Below, in pieces: positions 1-7,261 of a stretch of 10,430 nucleotides of DNA. The DNA is taken from positions 1 to 10,430 of the forward strand of contig JAUWKY010000038.1 of the NCBI GenBank assembly GCA_030613915.1. The letters run 5' to 3'. How positions within the stretch are numbered: position 1 is the stretch's first letter; every line of letters begins with the position of its first letter. The notes beneath the pieces are model-generated. The model was not told the origin of the DNA and did no database searches. It saw only the letters and a list, made by a program, of their open reading frames with translations. Both the position numbers and the translations under genes were made by a program. This DNA comes from Syntrophobacterales bacterium (lineage in GTDB: Bacteria > Desulfobacterota > Syntrophobacteria > BM002).

Positions 1-277
1 AATCTGTTGCCGTATTCGCGGTTTGGATCCCTGGCCGGGTGGTTTCACCTATTGGCGAGGAAAACGGTTGAAACTCTTTGGTTGTCGTGCCCTGCCTGTT
101 TCGAGTACAGCCGAGCCGGGCACAGTGATTGCAGCGGCAGACAATGGCTTGCAGGTGGCCGCTGGAAAAGGGGCGGTGCTCATTGAAACCTTACAGTTGG
201 AGGGCCGTCGCCCCCTTGCAGTAACTGATTTTCTGAGAGGACATCACTTCCAGGTGGAGGATAAGCTTGGCGAATGA
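1..277 (+). CDS. fmt: Methionyl-tRNA formyltransferase, C-terminal part (5' truncated by window edge)
   Basis: Fmt transfers a formyl group from 10-formyl-tetrahydrofolate to Met-tRNA(fMet) in the cytoplasm, making the initiator tRNA. Only about the last 91 residues are present; the frame is open from base 2 with no start, so the catalytic Rossmann domain lies upstream of the window. What is visible matches the C-terminal OB-like tRNA-binding domain: the IRGLDPWPGG motif (E. coli Fmt has IRAFNPWP), then a strand like KRLKLF, then PGTV and a glycine-rich GLQVAAGKG segment, ending in the usual helix before the stop. The TGA at 275-277 overlaps the start of the next gene by 11 nt, which suggests translational coupling. 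A TTG at 23 is not the real start, because the family motif begins before it. Identity is secure for the fragment; the state of the rest of the gene cannot be seen. Confidence 0.93.
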   Translation, partial: ICCRIRGLDPWPGGFTYWRGKRLKLFGCRALPVSSTAEPGTVIAAADNGLQVAAGKGAVLIETLQLEGRRPLAVTDFLRGHHFQVEDKLGE

Positions 278-1103
278 AGTTCTAGACAGAAAAGAAAAGC
301 TGACTCCCACGGAGGATCCACTGGTCGAGGCCGGTCAGGTTTCGGAGACGCCCCAGAAGCGGATTTTCATCGGGCTGCTGGCGGTGACCTGCATTATACT
401 TGGCGGCTTGGCATATCTACTCTGGTGGGTGCCCAATGTCGGACTACGGAACATCCACCCGTATCTTCCAGCCCTACTAGCCGGCATATTGGGTCTGGTT
501 GTGTTTGCGGTGGTTGCCGGTTCACTCCTATTGATTTTAACTATTTTAGCTGGTCGTGATCTTTTCCTCTCCAAGAAACTCCGCGGTGCGGTCGTTAAGG
601 TACTCTTTCCGTTGCTTGTTGTGATGGGCAAGGTTTTTGGCCTTTCCAGAGAGAAGATCAGCCATTCCTTTGTTGCTATAAACAATCAGTTGGTTCTGGC
701 TCAAGACCTACATGTGTCTCCAGCTCGGCTACTCCTTCTCATGCCGCACTGTCTGCAAAACCACGATTGCAAGGTCAAGATTACCGGGAACGTGGAGAAC
801 TGTGAGGGTTGCGGTAAATGCCCCATAAAGGAACTTCTGGAAGTGTCACGTAAGTATGATGTGGAGTTGGCGGTGGCTACCGGTGGCACCATCGCCCGGC
901 GCATAGTGGTTCAGAAACGACCGCGGCTCATCGTTGCCGTGGCCTGTGAACGTGATCTTACCAGTGGAATACAAGATACGTACCCGCTGCCTGTCTATGG
1001 TATCTTTAACTGCCGACCGTATGGCCCCTGCTTCAATACCGGGTTGCCGCTGGCAGAAGTGGAAGGTGCGATCCGCCACTTTTTGGACACTTCAGAGTCA
1101 TGA
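267..1103 (+). CDS. DUF116-family cysteine-rich membrane protein
   Basis: This 278-residue protein of unknown function matches the DUF116 family. Two strongly hydrophobic segments, at about residues 33-54 and 67-96, should anchor it in the inner membrane; a weaker one lies near 107-124. The soluble C-terminal part carries eight cysteines: C162 and C168 (HCLQNHDC), C179, C182 and C185 (NCEGCGKC), C227 (VACERDL), and C249 and C255 (NCRPYGPC). The spacing suggests a metal or iron-sulfur site, but this is inferred; no chemistry is established to my knowledge. The start is TTG at 267, chosen because GGAGG at 256-260 sits six bases upstream. The gene overlaps fmt by 11 nt and rsmB by 4 nt (ATGA), so it is cotranslated with two translation-apparatus genes. 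From memory, DUF116 genes beside fmt and rsmB recur in Desulfobacterota. Family assignment is fairly sure; function is not assigned. Confidence 0.82.
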   Translation: MANEVLDRKEKLTPTEDPLVEAGQVSETPQKRIFIGLLAVTCIILGGLAYLLWWVPNVGLRNIHPYLPALLAGILGLVVFAVVAGSLLLILTILAGRDLFLSKKLRGAVVKVLFPLLVVMGKVFGLSREKISHSFVAINNQLVLAQDLHVSPARLLLLMPHCLQNHDCKVKITGNVENCEGCGKCPIKELLEVSRKYDVELAVATGGTIARRIVVQKRPRLIVAVACERDLTSGIQDTYPLPVYGIFNCRPYGPCFNTGLPLAEVEGAIRHFLDTSES

Positions 1104-2452
1104 CGCCCAGGGCCATCGCTATGCACATCCTGCTGCAGGTGGCCCGCCGTGCCTCTTTTCCTGACGTTCTCCTCGATATTTATCTCAAGGAACACCCAGA
1201 TCTGGATCCCCGCGATCGTGCCCTGGTCACCGAACTTGTCTATGGAGTGCTGCGCTGGCAGGGACGATTGGATTGGATTATCGACCAGCAGGCTACAATA
1301 AAGCCAGACAAAATAGCCCTGCCGGTCAGAGTAATTCTGCGGCTCGCTACCTATCAGTTGCTTTTTCTGGATCGGATTCCTGCAGCAGCTGCAGTGAACG
1401 AGGCGGTGAAACTTGCAAAAACAAGTCAGCCCCCGCATGTGGTTCGCTTTGTAAATGGGATCTTGCGTGCCATTTCCCGCCAGAGTGAGAGTCTTCAAAA
1501 AGCACAACTTGAAGGAAGTTCTGAAAACCGTTTATCAGTCCTCTATTCGTACCCCGCCTGGCTGGTCCAACGCTGGCTAGCCGCTCTTGGATATGAAGAA
1601 ACCGAGGCTTTCTGCGCTGCCGGCAACCAGGTCCCTCCAACGAGTATTCGAGTTAATACTCTGACAACGACGGTGGAGGCACTGGCCGGTTCTTTCCGTG
1701 ATTTTGGTTTCTCCGTAGAACCTGGAAACCTAGCCCCTGAAGCGCTTCATCTGAGGTCAATTCGCACTGACATCTCTTCTCTTGTCCAATATAGGAGTGG
1801 AGAGTTTCAGGTGCAAGATGAGGCGTCTCAATTGATTGCCCACTTAGTCCAACCCCAGCCAGGAGAGCACGTCTTGGATGCGTGCGCAGGTTTTGGGGCA
1901 AAAAGCACCCATCTGGCCCAACTCATGGAGAACCAAGGCAAAATAACAGCTTTGGACAACCAGGGCTGGAAATTGACCCGGTTGGTGGAGAATGCCAAAA
2001 GGCTACAGGTTTCCAGTATTGAACCAGTGGAGATGGATGTACTCGAGCTGCAACCATCTTTTGAGCAACGCTGTTTTGACCGGATTTTGCTGGACGCACC
2101 TTGCACCGGGCTGGGAGTGCTGCGACGCAACCCTGACATCAAGTGGAAAGTGAGGCCCAAGGATTTTCACCGGTTACATCTGGTACAGAGGCAAATGTTG
2201 AGCAGGCTTTCTCCCCTGCTAAAGCCTGATGGTGTACTGGTATATGCTACCTGTACTGTGAGTTCCGAGGAAAATGAGGCAACGCTGCAGGGTTTTCTGA
2301 GTGAACATCCCGACTATCATCTGGAATCGGTGCGGCCCTATTTACCACCAGGATGTGGTGGCGTGGTGAACCCAATGGGTGCCTTGCAAACGTGGCCCCA
2401 CAAGCATGGGGTGGATGGTTTTTTCGCCGCACGGTTGCGACGTACCAGCTGA
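1100..2452 (+). CDS. rsmB: 16S rRNA (cytosine-967-C5)-methyltransferase RsmB
   Basis: RsmB methylates C5 of cytosine 967 in 16S rRNA using S-adenosylmethionine. The 450-residue protein has the full architecture: an N-terminal NusB-like RNA-binding domain (about 1-135, with the RDRALVTELVYGVLR signature at 38-52), a linker RNA-binding region, and a C-terminal Rossmann methyltransferase. SAM-binding motif I is VLDACAGFGAKS at 258-269. Motif IV is DAPCTGLG at 332-339 with C335, and motif VI is YATCTVSSEE at 382-391 with C385. In the family the motif VI cysteine is the nucleophile attacking C6 and the motif IV cysteine helps release the product; both are present. The ATG at 1100 overlaps the DUF116 stop (ATGA) and has no strong Shine-Dalgarno, consistent with translational coupling. 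Length is normal (E. coli about 430). fmt-rsmB linkage is common in bacteria, supporting the assignment over a paralogue such as RsmF. Confidence 0.95.
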   Translation: MTPRAIAMHILLQVARRASFPDVLLDIYLKEHPDLDPRDRALVTELVYGVLRWQGRLDWIIDQQATIKPDKIALPVRVILRLATYQLLFLDRIPAAAAVNEAVKLAKTSQPPHVVRFVNGILRAISRQSESLQKAQLEGSSENRLSVLYSYPAWLVQRWLAALGYEETEAFCAAGNQVPPTSIRVNTLTTTVEALAGSFRDFGFSVEPGNLAPEALHLRSIRTDISSLVQYRSGEFQVQDEASQLIAHLVQPQPGEHVLDACAGFGAKSTHLAQLMENQGKITALDNQGWKLTRLVENAKRLQVSSIEPVEMDVLELQPSFEQRCFDRILLDAPCTGLGVLRRNPDIKWKVRPKDFHRLHLVQRQMLSRLSPLLKPDGVLVYATCTVSSEENEATLQGFLSEHPDYHLESVRPYLPPGCGGVVNPMGALQTWPHKHGVDGFFAARLRRTS

Positions 2453-2472
2453 CAGCCCCGCGACAAGCTCGT

Positions 2473-2557
2473 GACAGGCGGGCAGGAGGCAGCTTGCAGC
2501 GAAAAAGGAATTCATAGGGAAAACTGCCAGCTGCTGGCTGCATGCTGCTCGCTGAAA
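2473..2557. repeat. Inverted heptad repeat element, copy A (GGCAG family)
   Basis: This element fills most of the gap between rsmB and the PASTA gene, starting about 20 nt after the rsmB stop. The left arm (2473-2501) steps through units beginning GACAG, GGCAG, GGCAG and TGCAG at 7-8 nt spacing. The right arm (2523-2557) has five units in exact 7-nt register, such as GCTGCTG and GCTGCAT, the reverse-complement form of the left units. A 21-nt spacer separates the arms. GGCAGGAGGCAGC and CTGCCAGCTG are shared exactly with copy B after rpe. As RNA the arms could fold back imperfectly. It resembles in style the heptanucleotide STRR repeats described in cyanobacteria; no protein is encoded. Confidence 0.72.
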
Positions 2558-2608
2558 AAGCACCACGGCGTTGCCTTATTGCTTGGGTTTCGGTATGGTG
2601 CATGATCG

Positions 2609-3640
2609 ATGGCTCTATTGAACAAATTAGTCAAGTTTGGAATCTATGCAGCCGTATTTCTGGGGGCACTGCTGTGCAGTCTCTACCTCACCAGTAAGTG
2701 GATCATTCAGAGTGAGGAAGAGGTGTTGGTTCCCAACCTGGTAGGGCATGATACCGTATATTCTTTGGATCTTCTCACCTCTCTGGGGCTGAACATCAAG
2801 GTGGGTGGATTCATGTGGAGTGAGACTGTACCCAAGAACTTCATCGGTTCTCAGGAGCCCGTTTCCGGAACTTGGTTGAAGCGTGATCGGGATGTGAAGG
2901 TGGTTATCTCTCGGGGTTCCAGAAGGGTGCGGGTTCCCAATCTGGTGGGGACAAGAATGCGTGAGGCGAAGCTGGTTCTCTCGCAAAATGGTCTTCACCT
3001 GGGTGGGATCTGCCGCATTCCTTCCTCACAGTATCCACGGGATACCATCATTACCCAGCGCCCAGAAGCCCTCCAAGAGATAGGGCGCGGGGAGTTAGTT
3101 GATTTTCTCATCAGCGATGGTCCCAAATCCTTTGCGGTGGCGATGCCTGAGCTTCGCCAACGAACTATGGGGCAGGCCCTGAGAATTCTGGATGGCTTGG
3201 GGCTGGTAGCGCCGGCGGTCAAAGAAATACACCAGCCGGGACAGCCTCTCAACACCATTATTGGCCAGAACCCATTGGCAGGGTACAGGGCGGATGGGGA
3301 CAGTGCCATAATCTTGACGGTGAATCGGGTACCGCAACCCAAAGGACCACAGGCCAAATTCTGGTGGATCACTTATCAAATGGAGCCGGGCTATTTCAAG
3401 AAGGAGGTTGCTCTCAGCCGGAACCAGGCTGGGGAAGATGTGCTCTCCTACAGCAAGATTCATCGGCCAGGCGACCGGTTGGATTGGCTGGTGTGGGCTC
3501 AGACTCCTGAAGAGGTGATTGTTCTTGTGGATGGTATGGTGCAGAGGCTGAAAGCCGGTAACCTTGACTGGGGGGACATGCTAACGTTTCATTATATTTC
3601 CAGTGGCGACGAACCTGCAATTCTTCCACGAGAGGAGTAA
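2609..3640 (+). CDS. Membrane-anchored three-PASTA-domain protein
   Basis: The 343-residue protein has one N-terminal transmembrane segment (about 10-32) with positive residues before it, so the rest should lie in the periplasm. Three PASTA domains follow: about 38-103 (VPNLVGHD), 107-171 (VPNLVGTR) and 176-240 (MPELRQRT, a weaker VPxL start), each ending in a strand such as VVISRG or FLISDG. PASTA domains bind peptidoglycan fragments or beta-lactams in Ser/Thr kinases and class B PBPs; here neither a kinase nor a transpeptidase is attached. Residues 241-343 form a tail rich in Trp, Tyr and charged residues ([16 protein letters not shown]) that I do not recognise. The ATG at 2609 is the first possible in frame, as a TGA lies two codons upstream, and no good Shine-Dalgarno precedes it. 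rpe follows after 11 nt. A structural or sensory cell-envelope role is an inference; domain content is clear. Confidence 0.88.
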   Translation: MALLNKLVKFGIYAAVFLGALLCSLYLTSKWIIQSEEEVLVPNLVGHDTVYSLDLLTSLGLNIKVGGFMWSETVPKNFIGSQEPVSGTWLKRDRDVKVVISRGSRRVRVPNLVGTRMREAKLVLSQNGLHLGGICRIPSSQYPRDTIITQRPEALQEIGRGELVDFLISDGPKSFAVAMPELRQRTMGQALRILDGLGLVAPAVKEIHQPGQPLNTIIGQNPLAGYRADGDSAIILTVNRVPQPKGPQAKFWWITYQMEPGYFKKEVALSRNQAGEDVLSYSKIHRPGDRLDWLVWAQTPEEVIVLVDGMVQRLKAGNLDWGDMLTFHYISSGDEPAILPREE

Positions 3641-3651
3641 CGGAGAGGACA

Positions 3652-4317
3652 ATGAAGAAACTAGCGCCTTCAATTCTGTCTGCTGATTTTGCTCGACTGG
3701 GAGAAGAAGTTGCCGCAGCGACCGCTGCGGGTGCTGACTACATCCACGTGGACGTAATGGATGGCCACTTTGTTCCCAACATAACCATAGGACCGCTGGT
3801 GGTAGAGGCTGTGCGTCGTAGCACCCATCTGCCCTTGGATGTGCATCTCATGATCAGTGAGCCGGATCTGTACCTAGAGGATTTTGTCAAAGCAGGGGCG
3901 GACATTCTTGGTGTGCACGCGGAAGTATTGCCCCACCTCCACCGGACAATACAGCGGATCAAAGAACTTGGTGCCAAAGCTTCTGTAACCCTTAATCCGG
4001 CCACACCCCTGGTGTCTATAGAACATATTTTGGACCAGGTGGATCAAGTTCTCCTCATGACGGTGAATCCAGGATTTGGGGGGCAAGCGTTCATTGAGGC
4101 AGTGATTCCGAAGATCGAGGCCCTCCGGAAGATTATTGAGCAGCGAGGGTTGGCGGTGGAACTGGAGGTGGACGGGGGTATTAACGCAGAAACCATAGGG
4201 GAGGTGGCCCGGGCCGGTGCCGATGTGTTTGTTGCCGGCTCCGCAGTGTTTTCCACTGCCGACTATGGCGAAACGCTTCGGTTGTTTAGAGAAAAGATTA
4301 AAGAGGCACTATCTTAA
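3652..4317 (+). CDS. rpe: Ribulose-phosphate 3-epimerase
   Basis: Rpe interconverts D-ribulose 5-phosphate and D-xylulose 5-phosphate in the pentose phosphate and ribulose monophosphate pathways, as a cytoplasmic TIM-barrel metalloenzyme. The 221-residue protein is full length. Visible motifs are PSILSADF (6-13), [12 protein letters not shown] (32-43) with metal-binding H32 and acid/base D34, DVHLMI (63-68) with H65, VNPGFGGQ (138-145) for phosphate binding, and VDGGIN (173-178) with the second catalytic D174. All four metal ligands expected of the family are present. The ATG at 3652 is preceded by GGAGAGGA at a suitable distance and lies 11 nt after the PASTA gene, so the two are probably cotranscribed. 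It ends the plus-strand run and converges with metG. No oddities seen. Confidence 0.97.
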   Translation: MKKLAPSILSADFARLGEEVAAATAAGADYIHVDVMDGHFVPNITIGPLVVEAVRRSTHLPLDVHLMISEPDLYLEDFVKAGADILGVHAEVLPHLHRTIQRIKELGAKASVTLNPATPLVSIEHILDQVDQVLLMTVNPGFGGQAFIEAVIPKIEALRKIIEQRGLAVELEVDGGINAETIGEVARAGADVFVAGSAVFSTADYGETLRLFREKIKEALS

Positions 4318-4318
4318 A

Positions 4319-4398
4319 AGCAGTTGGCAGGAGGCAGCGGGCAGTAGAAAATCTTCTTATTGATTCTGCCAGCTGTCAGCTGCTAGCTGCCCGCTTAC
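4319..4398. repeat. Inverted heptad repeat element, copy B (GGCAG family)
   Basis: This element begins one base after the rpe stop codon, in the 98-bp convergent gap with metG. The left arm (4319-4346) is four units in exact 7-nt register with consensus RGCAGNN, for example GGCAGGA and GGCAGCG. After a 17-nt AT-rich spacer, the right arm (4364-4398) has five 7-nt units in the opposite orientation, for example AGCTGTC and AGCTGCC. It shares 13-nt and 10-nt exact blocks with copy A near 2481 and 2524. The arms could pair imperfectly as RNA or single-stranded DNA. The end touches the perfect hairpin that follows. Confidence 0.75.
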
Positions 4399-4420
4399 TG
4401 AGCCGCTCTGGCGGCTCAGT
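4397..4420. terminator. Perfect stem-loop between convergent rpe and metG, containing the metG stop
   Basis: ACTGAGCCGC (4397-4406) pairs perfectly with GCGGCTCAGT (4411-4420) across a four-base TCTG loop, giving a 10-bp GC-rich stem. It sits where rpe and metG transcripts meet and includes the metG TGA (4416-4418). A bidirectional transcription-stop or 3'-end-stabilising role is likely by position. Neither strand shows a T-tract after the stem, so it is not a canonical intrinsic terminator. Confidence 0.42.
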
Positions 4421-6308
4421 GAATGGGGCTGCCGGGTTTTACCTTTTTCTCGGGCGCAATCAGTACCATTTCTCCCTCAGCGCCGCCCACCAGTACCATG
4501 CCTTCGGAACGGACACCCATTAGTTTGGCCGGCTTTAAATTGGCCACCAGAACAACCTGTCTACCCACCAGATCCTCTGGGCGGTAGTGGCCGGCGATTC
4601 CAGCGACCACCGTTCGTTTCTCGCCTAAATCGACTTCCAATTTCAGTAGATTCTTGGAACCGGGAATGGATTCAGCCTGAAGGATTTCGGCCACCCGCAA
4701 ATCCAACCGGGAAAATTCATCCAGCTTGACAAGCGGTTTTCTGGAAGGTTCATCCGTTTGCCTGTCCTCAATGGTTTGTTCAATCCGGGGAAACAGTGAT
4801 TTACCGCGGCGAGTGGATGTGTTCGGCTGCAGGGTTCCCCAGGTGGTATGTTGGTCCAGGCGCAACTCCGACGGGTCAATCTCTAGTCCAAGTCTGTCCA
4901 GCAATTCCTGGCTGGAGCCAGGCATGATTGGCGCTAGAAGTACCGCTACTAGCTTTAAACTTTCGAGAGAGTAGTAGAGTACCGTGTGCAAACGGGACTG
5001 CTTCTGAGGATCCAGTGCCAAAACCCAGGGGGCGCTCTGGTCAATGTAACGGTTTACGTGGGTGATGAGTTCCCAGACCGCCATCAAAGCCCTGTGAAAC
5101 TCCAGTTGTTCCATATGGTGAGCATAGGTTGCGGGTAACTCCACTACCGCCTTCCTCAGGTCTTCATCGTCTTTTTCTTCGGTGTCTGACTGTGGAATCT
5201 TACCTTCACAATACTTGTGGACCATGGTCAGAAGACGACTGGTGAGGTTGCCCAGATCATTGGCCAGATCCGCATTGACTCGGGTAATAAGGGCCTCTTC
5301 ACTAAAGCTGGCGTCGAGGCCAAAGACCATTTCTCTCATGAGAAAATAACGAAAGGCATCAAGCCCGTAAACTTGGAGAAGATCCAATGGTTTGATTACT
5401 GTGCCTCGGCTCTTGGACATCTTCTTCTCTGCAACATTCCAATAACCGTGGACGTTGAGATGCTGGTAAAGAGGGATGCCAGCGGCCTGCAGCATGGTGG
5501 GCCAATAGATACCGTGGGGTTTCAGGATGTCCTTGGCTATCAAGTGTTCGGCCGCAGGCCAGAATTGAGCAAAGAGAGAACCGTCGGGATAGGATAGGGC
5601 GGAGACGTAGTTGATAAGAGCATCAAACCAGACGTAGGTTACATAACGGTCATCGAAGGGTAAAGTGATCCCCCAGCTTAAGCGTGTTTTTGGCCTTGAG
5701 ATGCAAAGATCCTCGAGGGGTTCGCTCAGAAAACTGAGCACTTCATTACGGTATCTCTCTGGCCGAATAAAGTCAGGATGCTTGTGTATGTGATCAATGA
5801 GCCAGTCCTGGTATTTGCTCATTTTAAAAAAGTAATTTTCCTCCTCGCGGGGGACGGGTGGGCGATCATGCTGGGGACACTTGCCTTCAACCAGTTCTTT
5901 TTCGGTATAGAATCGTTCACATCCTACACAATAGAGGCCGCTATATGAACTGAAGTAGATATCCCCCGCATCGTAGACCTTCTGCAGGATGTAACGCACT
6001 ACTTGTTTGTGGAGTTCATCGGTGGTCCGGATGAAATAGTCGTTGCTGATGTTCAAATTTGGCCAAGCGCTGCGAAACAGATCGCTAATCTCGTCGGCGT
6101 AGGACTGAGGATCCTTTCCTACGGCAGCAGCAGCTTCTACTACTTTGTCGCCATGTTCATCGGTACCGGTGAGAAAATAGGTTTCCCTCCCGGCTATGGT
6201 ATGAAAGCGGGTCAGCACATCTGCGACGATGGTTGTGTATGCATGGCCGAGGTGGGGTGGAGCATTCACGTAGTAAATTGGCGTAGTGATGTAATACCTC
6301 GCTGTCAT
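4416..6308 (-). CDS. metG: Methionyl-tRNA synthetase with fused C-terminal tRNA-binding domain
   Basis: MetG charges tRNA(Met) with methionine in the cytoplasm. The 630-residue class I synthetase has the HIGH-type motif HLGH at 19-22 and KMSKS at 296-300. The zinc knuckle in the connective peptide is the single type: C127 and C130 (CVGC), C144 and H147 (CPQH), the pattern known from the Thermus enzyme. The alpha-helical anticodon-binding domain covers about 350-480. A linker of about 490-525 leads to a C-terminal Trbp111/EMAP-II-like OB domain (about 527-630), which commonly mediates dimerisation and tRNA binding. The substrate-site helix reads AKDILKPHG rather than the GKDILRFH common elsewhere; I recall this variant in Desulfobacterota. 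The ATG at 6308 overlaps the ricT stop (ATGA) and has GGGAGG four bases upstream, inside the last codons of ricT. It is the last gene of the minus-strand operon. Confidence 0.97.
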   Translation of the reverse strand: MTARYYITTPIYYVNAPPHLGHAYTTIVADVLTRFHTIAGRETYFLTGTDEHGDKVVEAAAAVGKDPQSYADEISDLFRSAWPNLNISNDYFIRTTDELHKQVVRYILQKVYDAGDIYFSSYSGLYCVGCERFYTEKELVEGKCPQHDRPPVPREEENYFFKMSKYQDWLIDHIHKHPDFIRPERYRNEVLSFLSEPLEDLCISRPKTRLSWGITLPFDDRYVTYVWFDALINYVSALSYPDGSLFAQFWPAAEHLIAKDILKPHGIYWPTMLQAAGIPLYQHLNVHGYWNVAEKKMSKSRGTVIKPLDLLQVYGLDAFRYFLMREMVFGLDASFSEEALITRVNADLANDLGNLTSRLLTMVHKYCEGKIPQSDTEEKDDEDLRKAVVELPATYAHHMEQLEFHRALMAVWELITHVNRYIDQSAPWVLALDPQKQSRLHTVLYYSLESLKLVAVLLAPIMPGSSQELLDRLGLEIDPSELRLDQHTTWGTLQPNTSTRRGKSLFPRIEQTIEDRQTDEPSRKPLVKLDEFSRLDLRVAEILQAESIPGSKNLLKLEVDLGEKRTVVAGIAGHYRPEDLVGRQVVLVANLKPAKLMGVRSEGMVLVGGAEGEMVLIAPEKKVKPGSPIH

Positions 6309-7210
6309 AGATCCTCCCTATCACCATCTTGATCTCCGCGTCCCCGCGTCCCCGTGTCTCCGTGTCGATGTTTGGTTGCTTTGCTACCTTGGTGGCTCCC
6401 TGCCGCACCAGTTTGCTCGAGGGATAGGTCGGAAGCACCGAATTCAATTTCCCTGCCGTCATCTAAGGCGACCGCCACCCGCTGCTCCATGACGTTTTGG
6501 CGAACGACCTTGCCTTCTCCTTCTGGGGTAATAATCCGCTTGCCGACCTTGGGCATTCCCTTTTTCATTTCCACATAGTCGGTATACTCATATTTGAGAC
6601 AACACATGAGCCGACCGCAGACCCCAGATATTTTGGTCGGGTTTAGGGAGAGATTTTGCTCTTTGGCCATTTTTACCGAGACGGAATGAAATTCCTTGAG
6701 GAATGTGGCACAACACAGTTCGCGACCGCAGGGGCCAACACCACCGATCATCTTGGCCTTATTACGGACACCGATTTGTCGGAGTTCGACCCGGGTGTGT
6801 AGTTTCTTGACCAGATCTTTCACGAGTTCGCGGAAGTCAACACGGCCATCGGCGTAGAAATAAAAGATGATCTTGGACCCGTCAAAAAAGCGCTCCACAT
6901 CCACCAGAATCATGGGTAAGTTACGCTCTTCTATACGCTCCTGGCAGAAGCGGTGGGCTTCTTCCTCCCGGGCAAGACAATCCTTGTACTGCTGGCGATC
7001 GTTATCGTTCGCCAGACGGAACACCTCTTTCAGTTGGTCTCTGGGATAGTTGGGGTCTCGTTTTCTGGCCGGAGTTGCGACAATCCCTAGGCTCAAACCT
7101 TTCTCGGTCTTGACAATTACCTCGTCGCCCTCCTTGAGGACAAAGTGGCCGGGAATAAAGTGATATATCTTGCCGCCTTCTCGGAAGCGGATGCCAACGA
7201 TGTTATCCAT
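6305..7210 (-). CDS. ricT: PSP1-domain protein, RicT/YaaT family
   Basis: In Bacillus subtilis RicT (YaaT) works with RicA and RicF in an iron-sulfur complex that guides RNase Y and affects sporulation and competence. This 301-residue homologue keeps the cysteine pattern: C161, C166 and C167 in GPCGRELCC, and C198, C203 and C204 in GVCGRLMCC. The flanking PSP1 core (VELRQIGVRNKAK before, LKYEYTDY after) is also conserved. The core and a following small beta domain end near residue 265. Residues 266-301 are low in complexity and charged (GDTGTRGRGD) and are encoded partly by an 8-nt tandem repeat, so the tail is probably acquired rather than ancestral. The ATG at 7210 has only a weak AGGA upstream; holB ends 51 nt before it. 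metG starts inside its stop codon. No RicA or RicF gene is in the window, so whether the Bacillus-type complex exists here is unknown. Confidence 0.88.
   Translation of the reverse strand: MDNIVGIRFREGGKIYHFIPGHFVLKEGDEVIVKTEKGLSLGIVATPARKRDPNYPRDQLKEVFRLANDNDRQQYKDCLAREEEAHRFCQERIEERNLPMILVDVERFFDGSKIIFYFYADGRVDFRELVKDLVKKLHTRVELRQIGVRNKAKMIGGVGPCGRELCCATFLKEFHSVSVKMAKEQNLSLNPTKISGVCGRLMCCLKYEYTDYVEMKKGMPKVGKRIITPEGEGKVVRQNVMEQRVAVALDDGREIEFGASDLSLEQTGAAGSHQGSKATKHRHGDTGTRGRGDQDGDREDL
6334..6365. repeat. 8-nt tandem repeat (four units) inside the 3' end of ricT
   Basis: Four octamers stand in exact register: CTCCGCGT (6334), CCCCGCGT (6342), CCCCGTGT (6350) and CTCCGTGT (6358), so consensus CYCCGYGT. 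On the minus strand they are read as part of the RicT tail (about residues 285-295). I recall similar octamer strings in unrelated bacterial genomes, often giving proteins with TRGRGD-like stretches. The 8-nt period is not a multiple of three, so a change of one unit would shift the frame near the ricT/metG junction. Confidence 0.75.
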
Positions 7211-7261
7211 AAATAGTCCTAATCCAGCGTACGTCGTTCGATATCGTTTGTTGATTTACAT

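Noticed and set aside
995..1507. 170-codon minus-strand frame opposite DUF116 and rsmB
   Set aside because: Spans two real overlapping genes on the other strand and matches nothing recognisable.
2571..2599. Possible promoter TTGCCT-17 nt-TATGGT before the PASTA gene
   Set aside because: Each box matches consensus at only four of six positions; it would give a nearly leaderless mRNA. Kept only as a weak possibility.
4726..5597. Plus-strand open frames of 82 and 126 codons opposite metG
   Set aside because: They lie antisense to a gene with full conserved motifs and look like shadows with no recognisable domain.
7211..7261. Short palindromes (CGATATCG, CGTACG) in the holB-ricT gap
   Set aside because: Single, short, and expected by chance; no matching operator elsewhere in the window.
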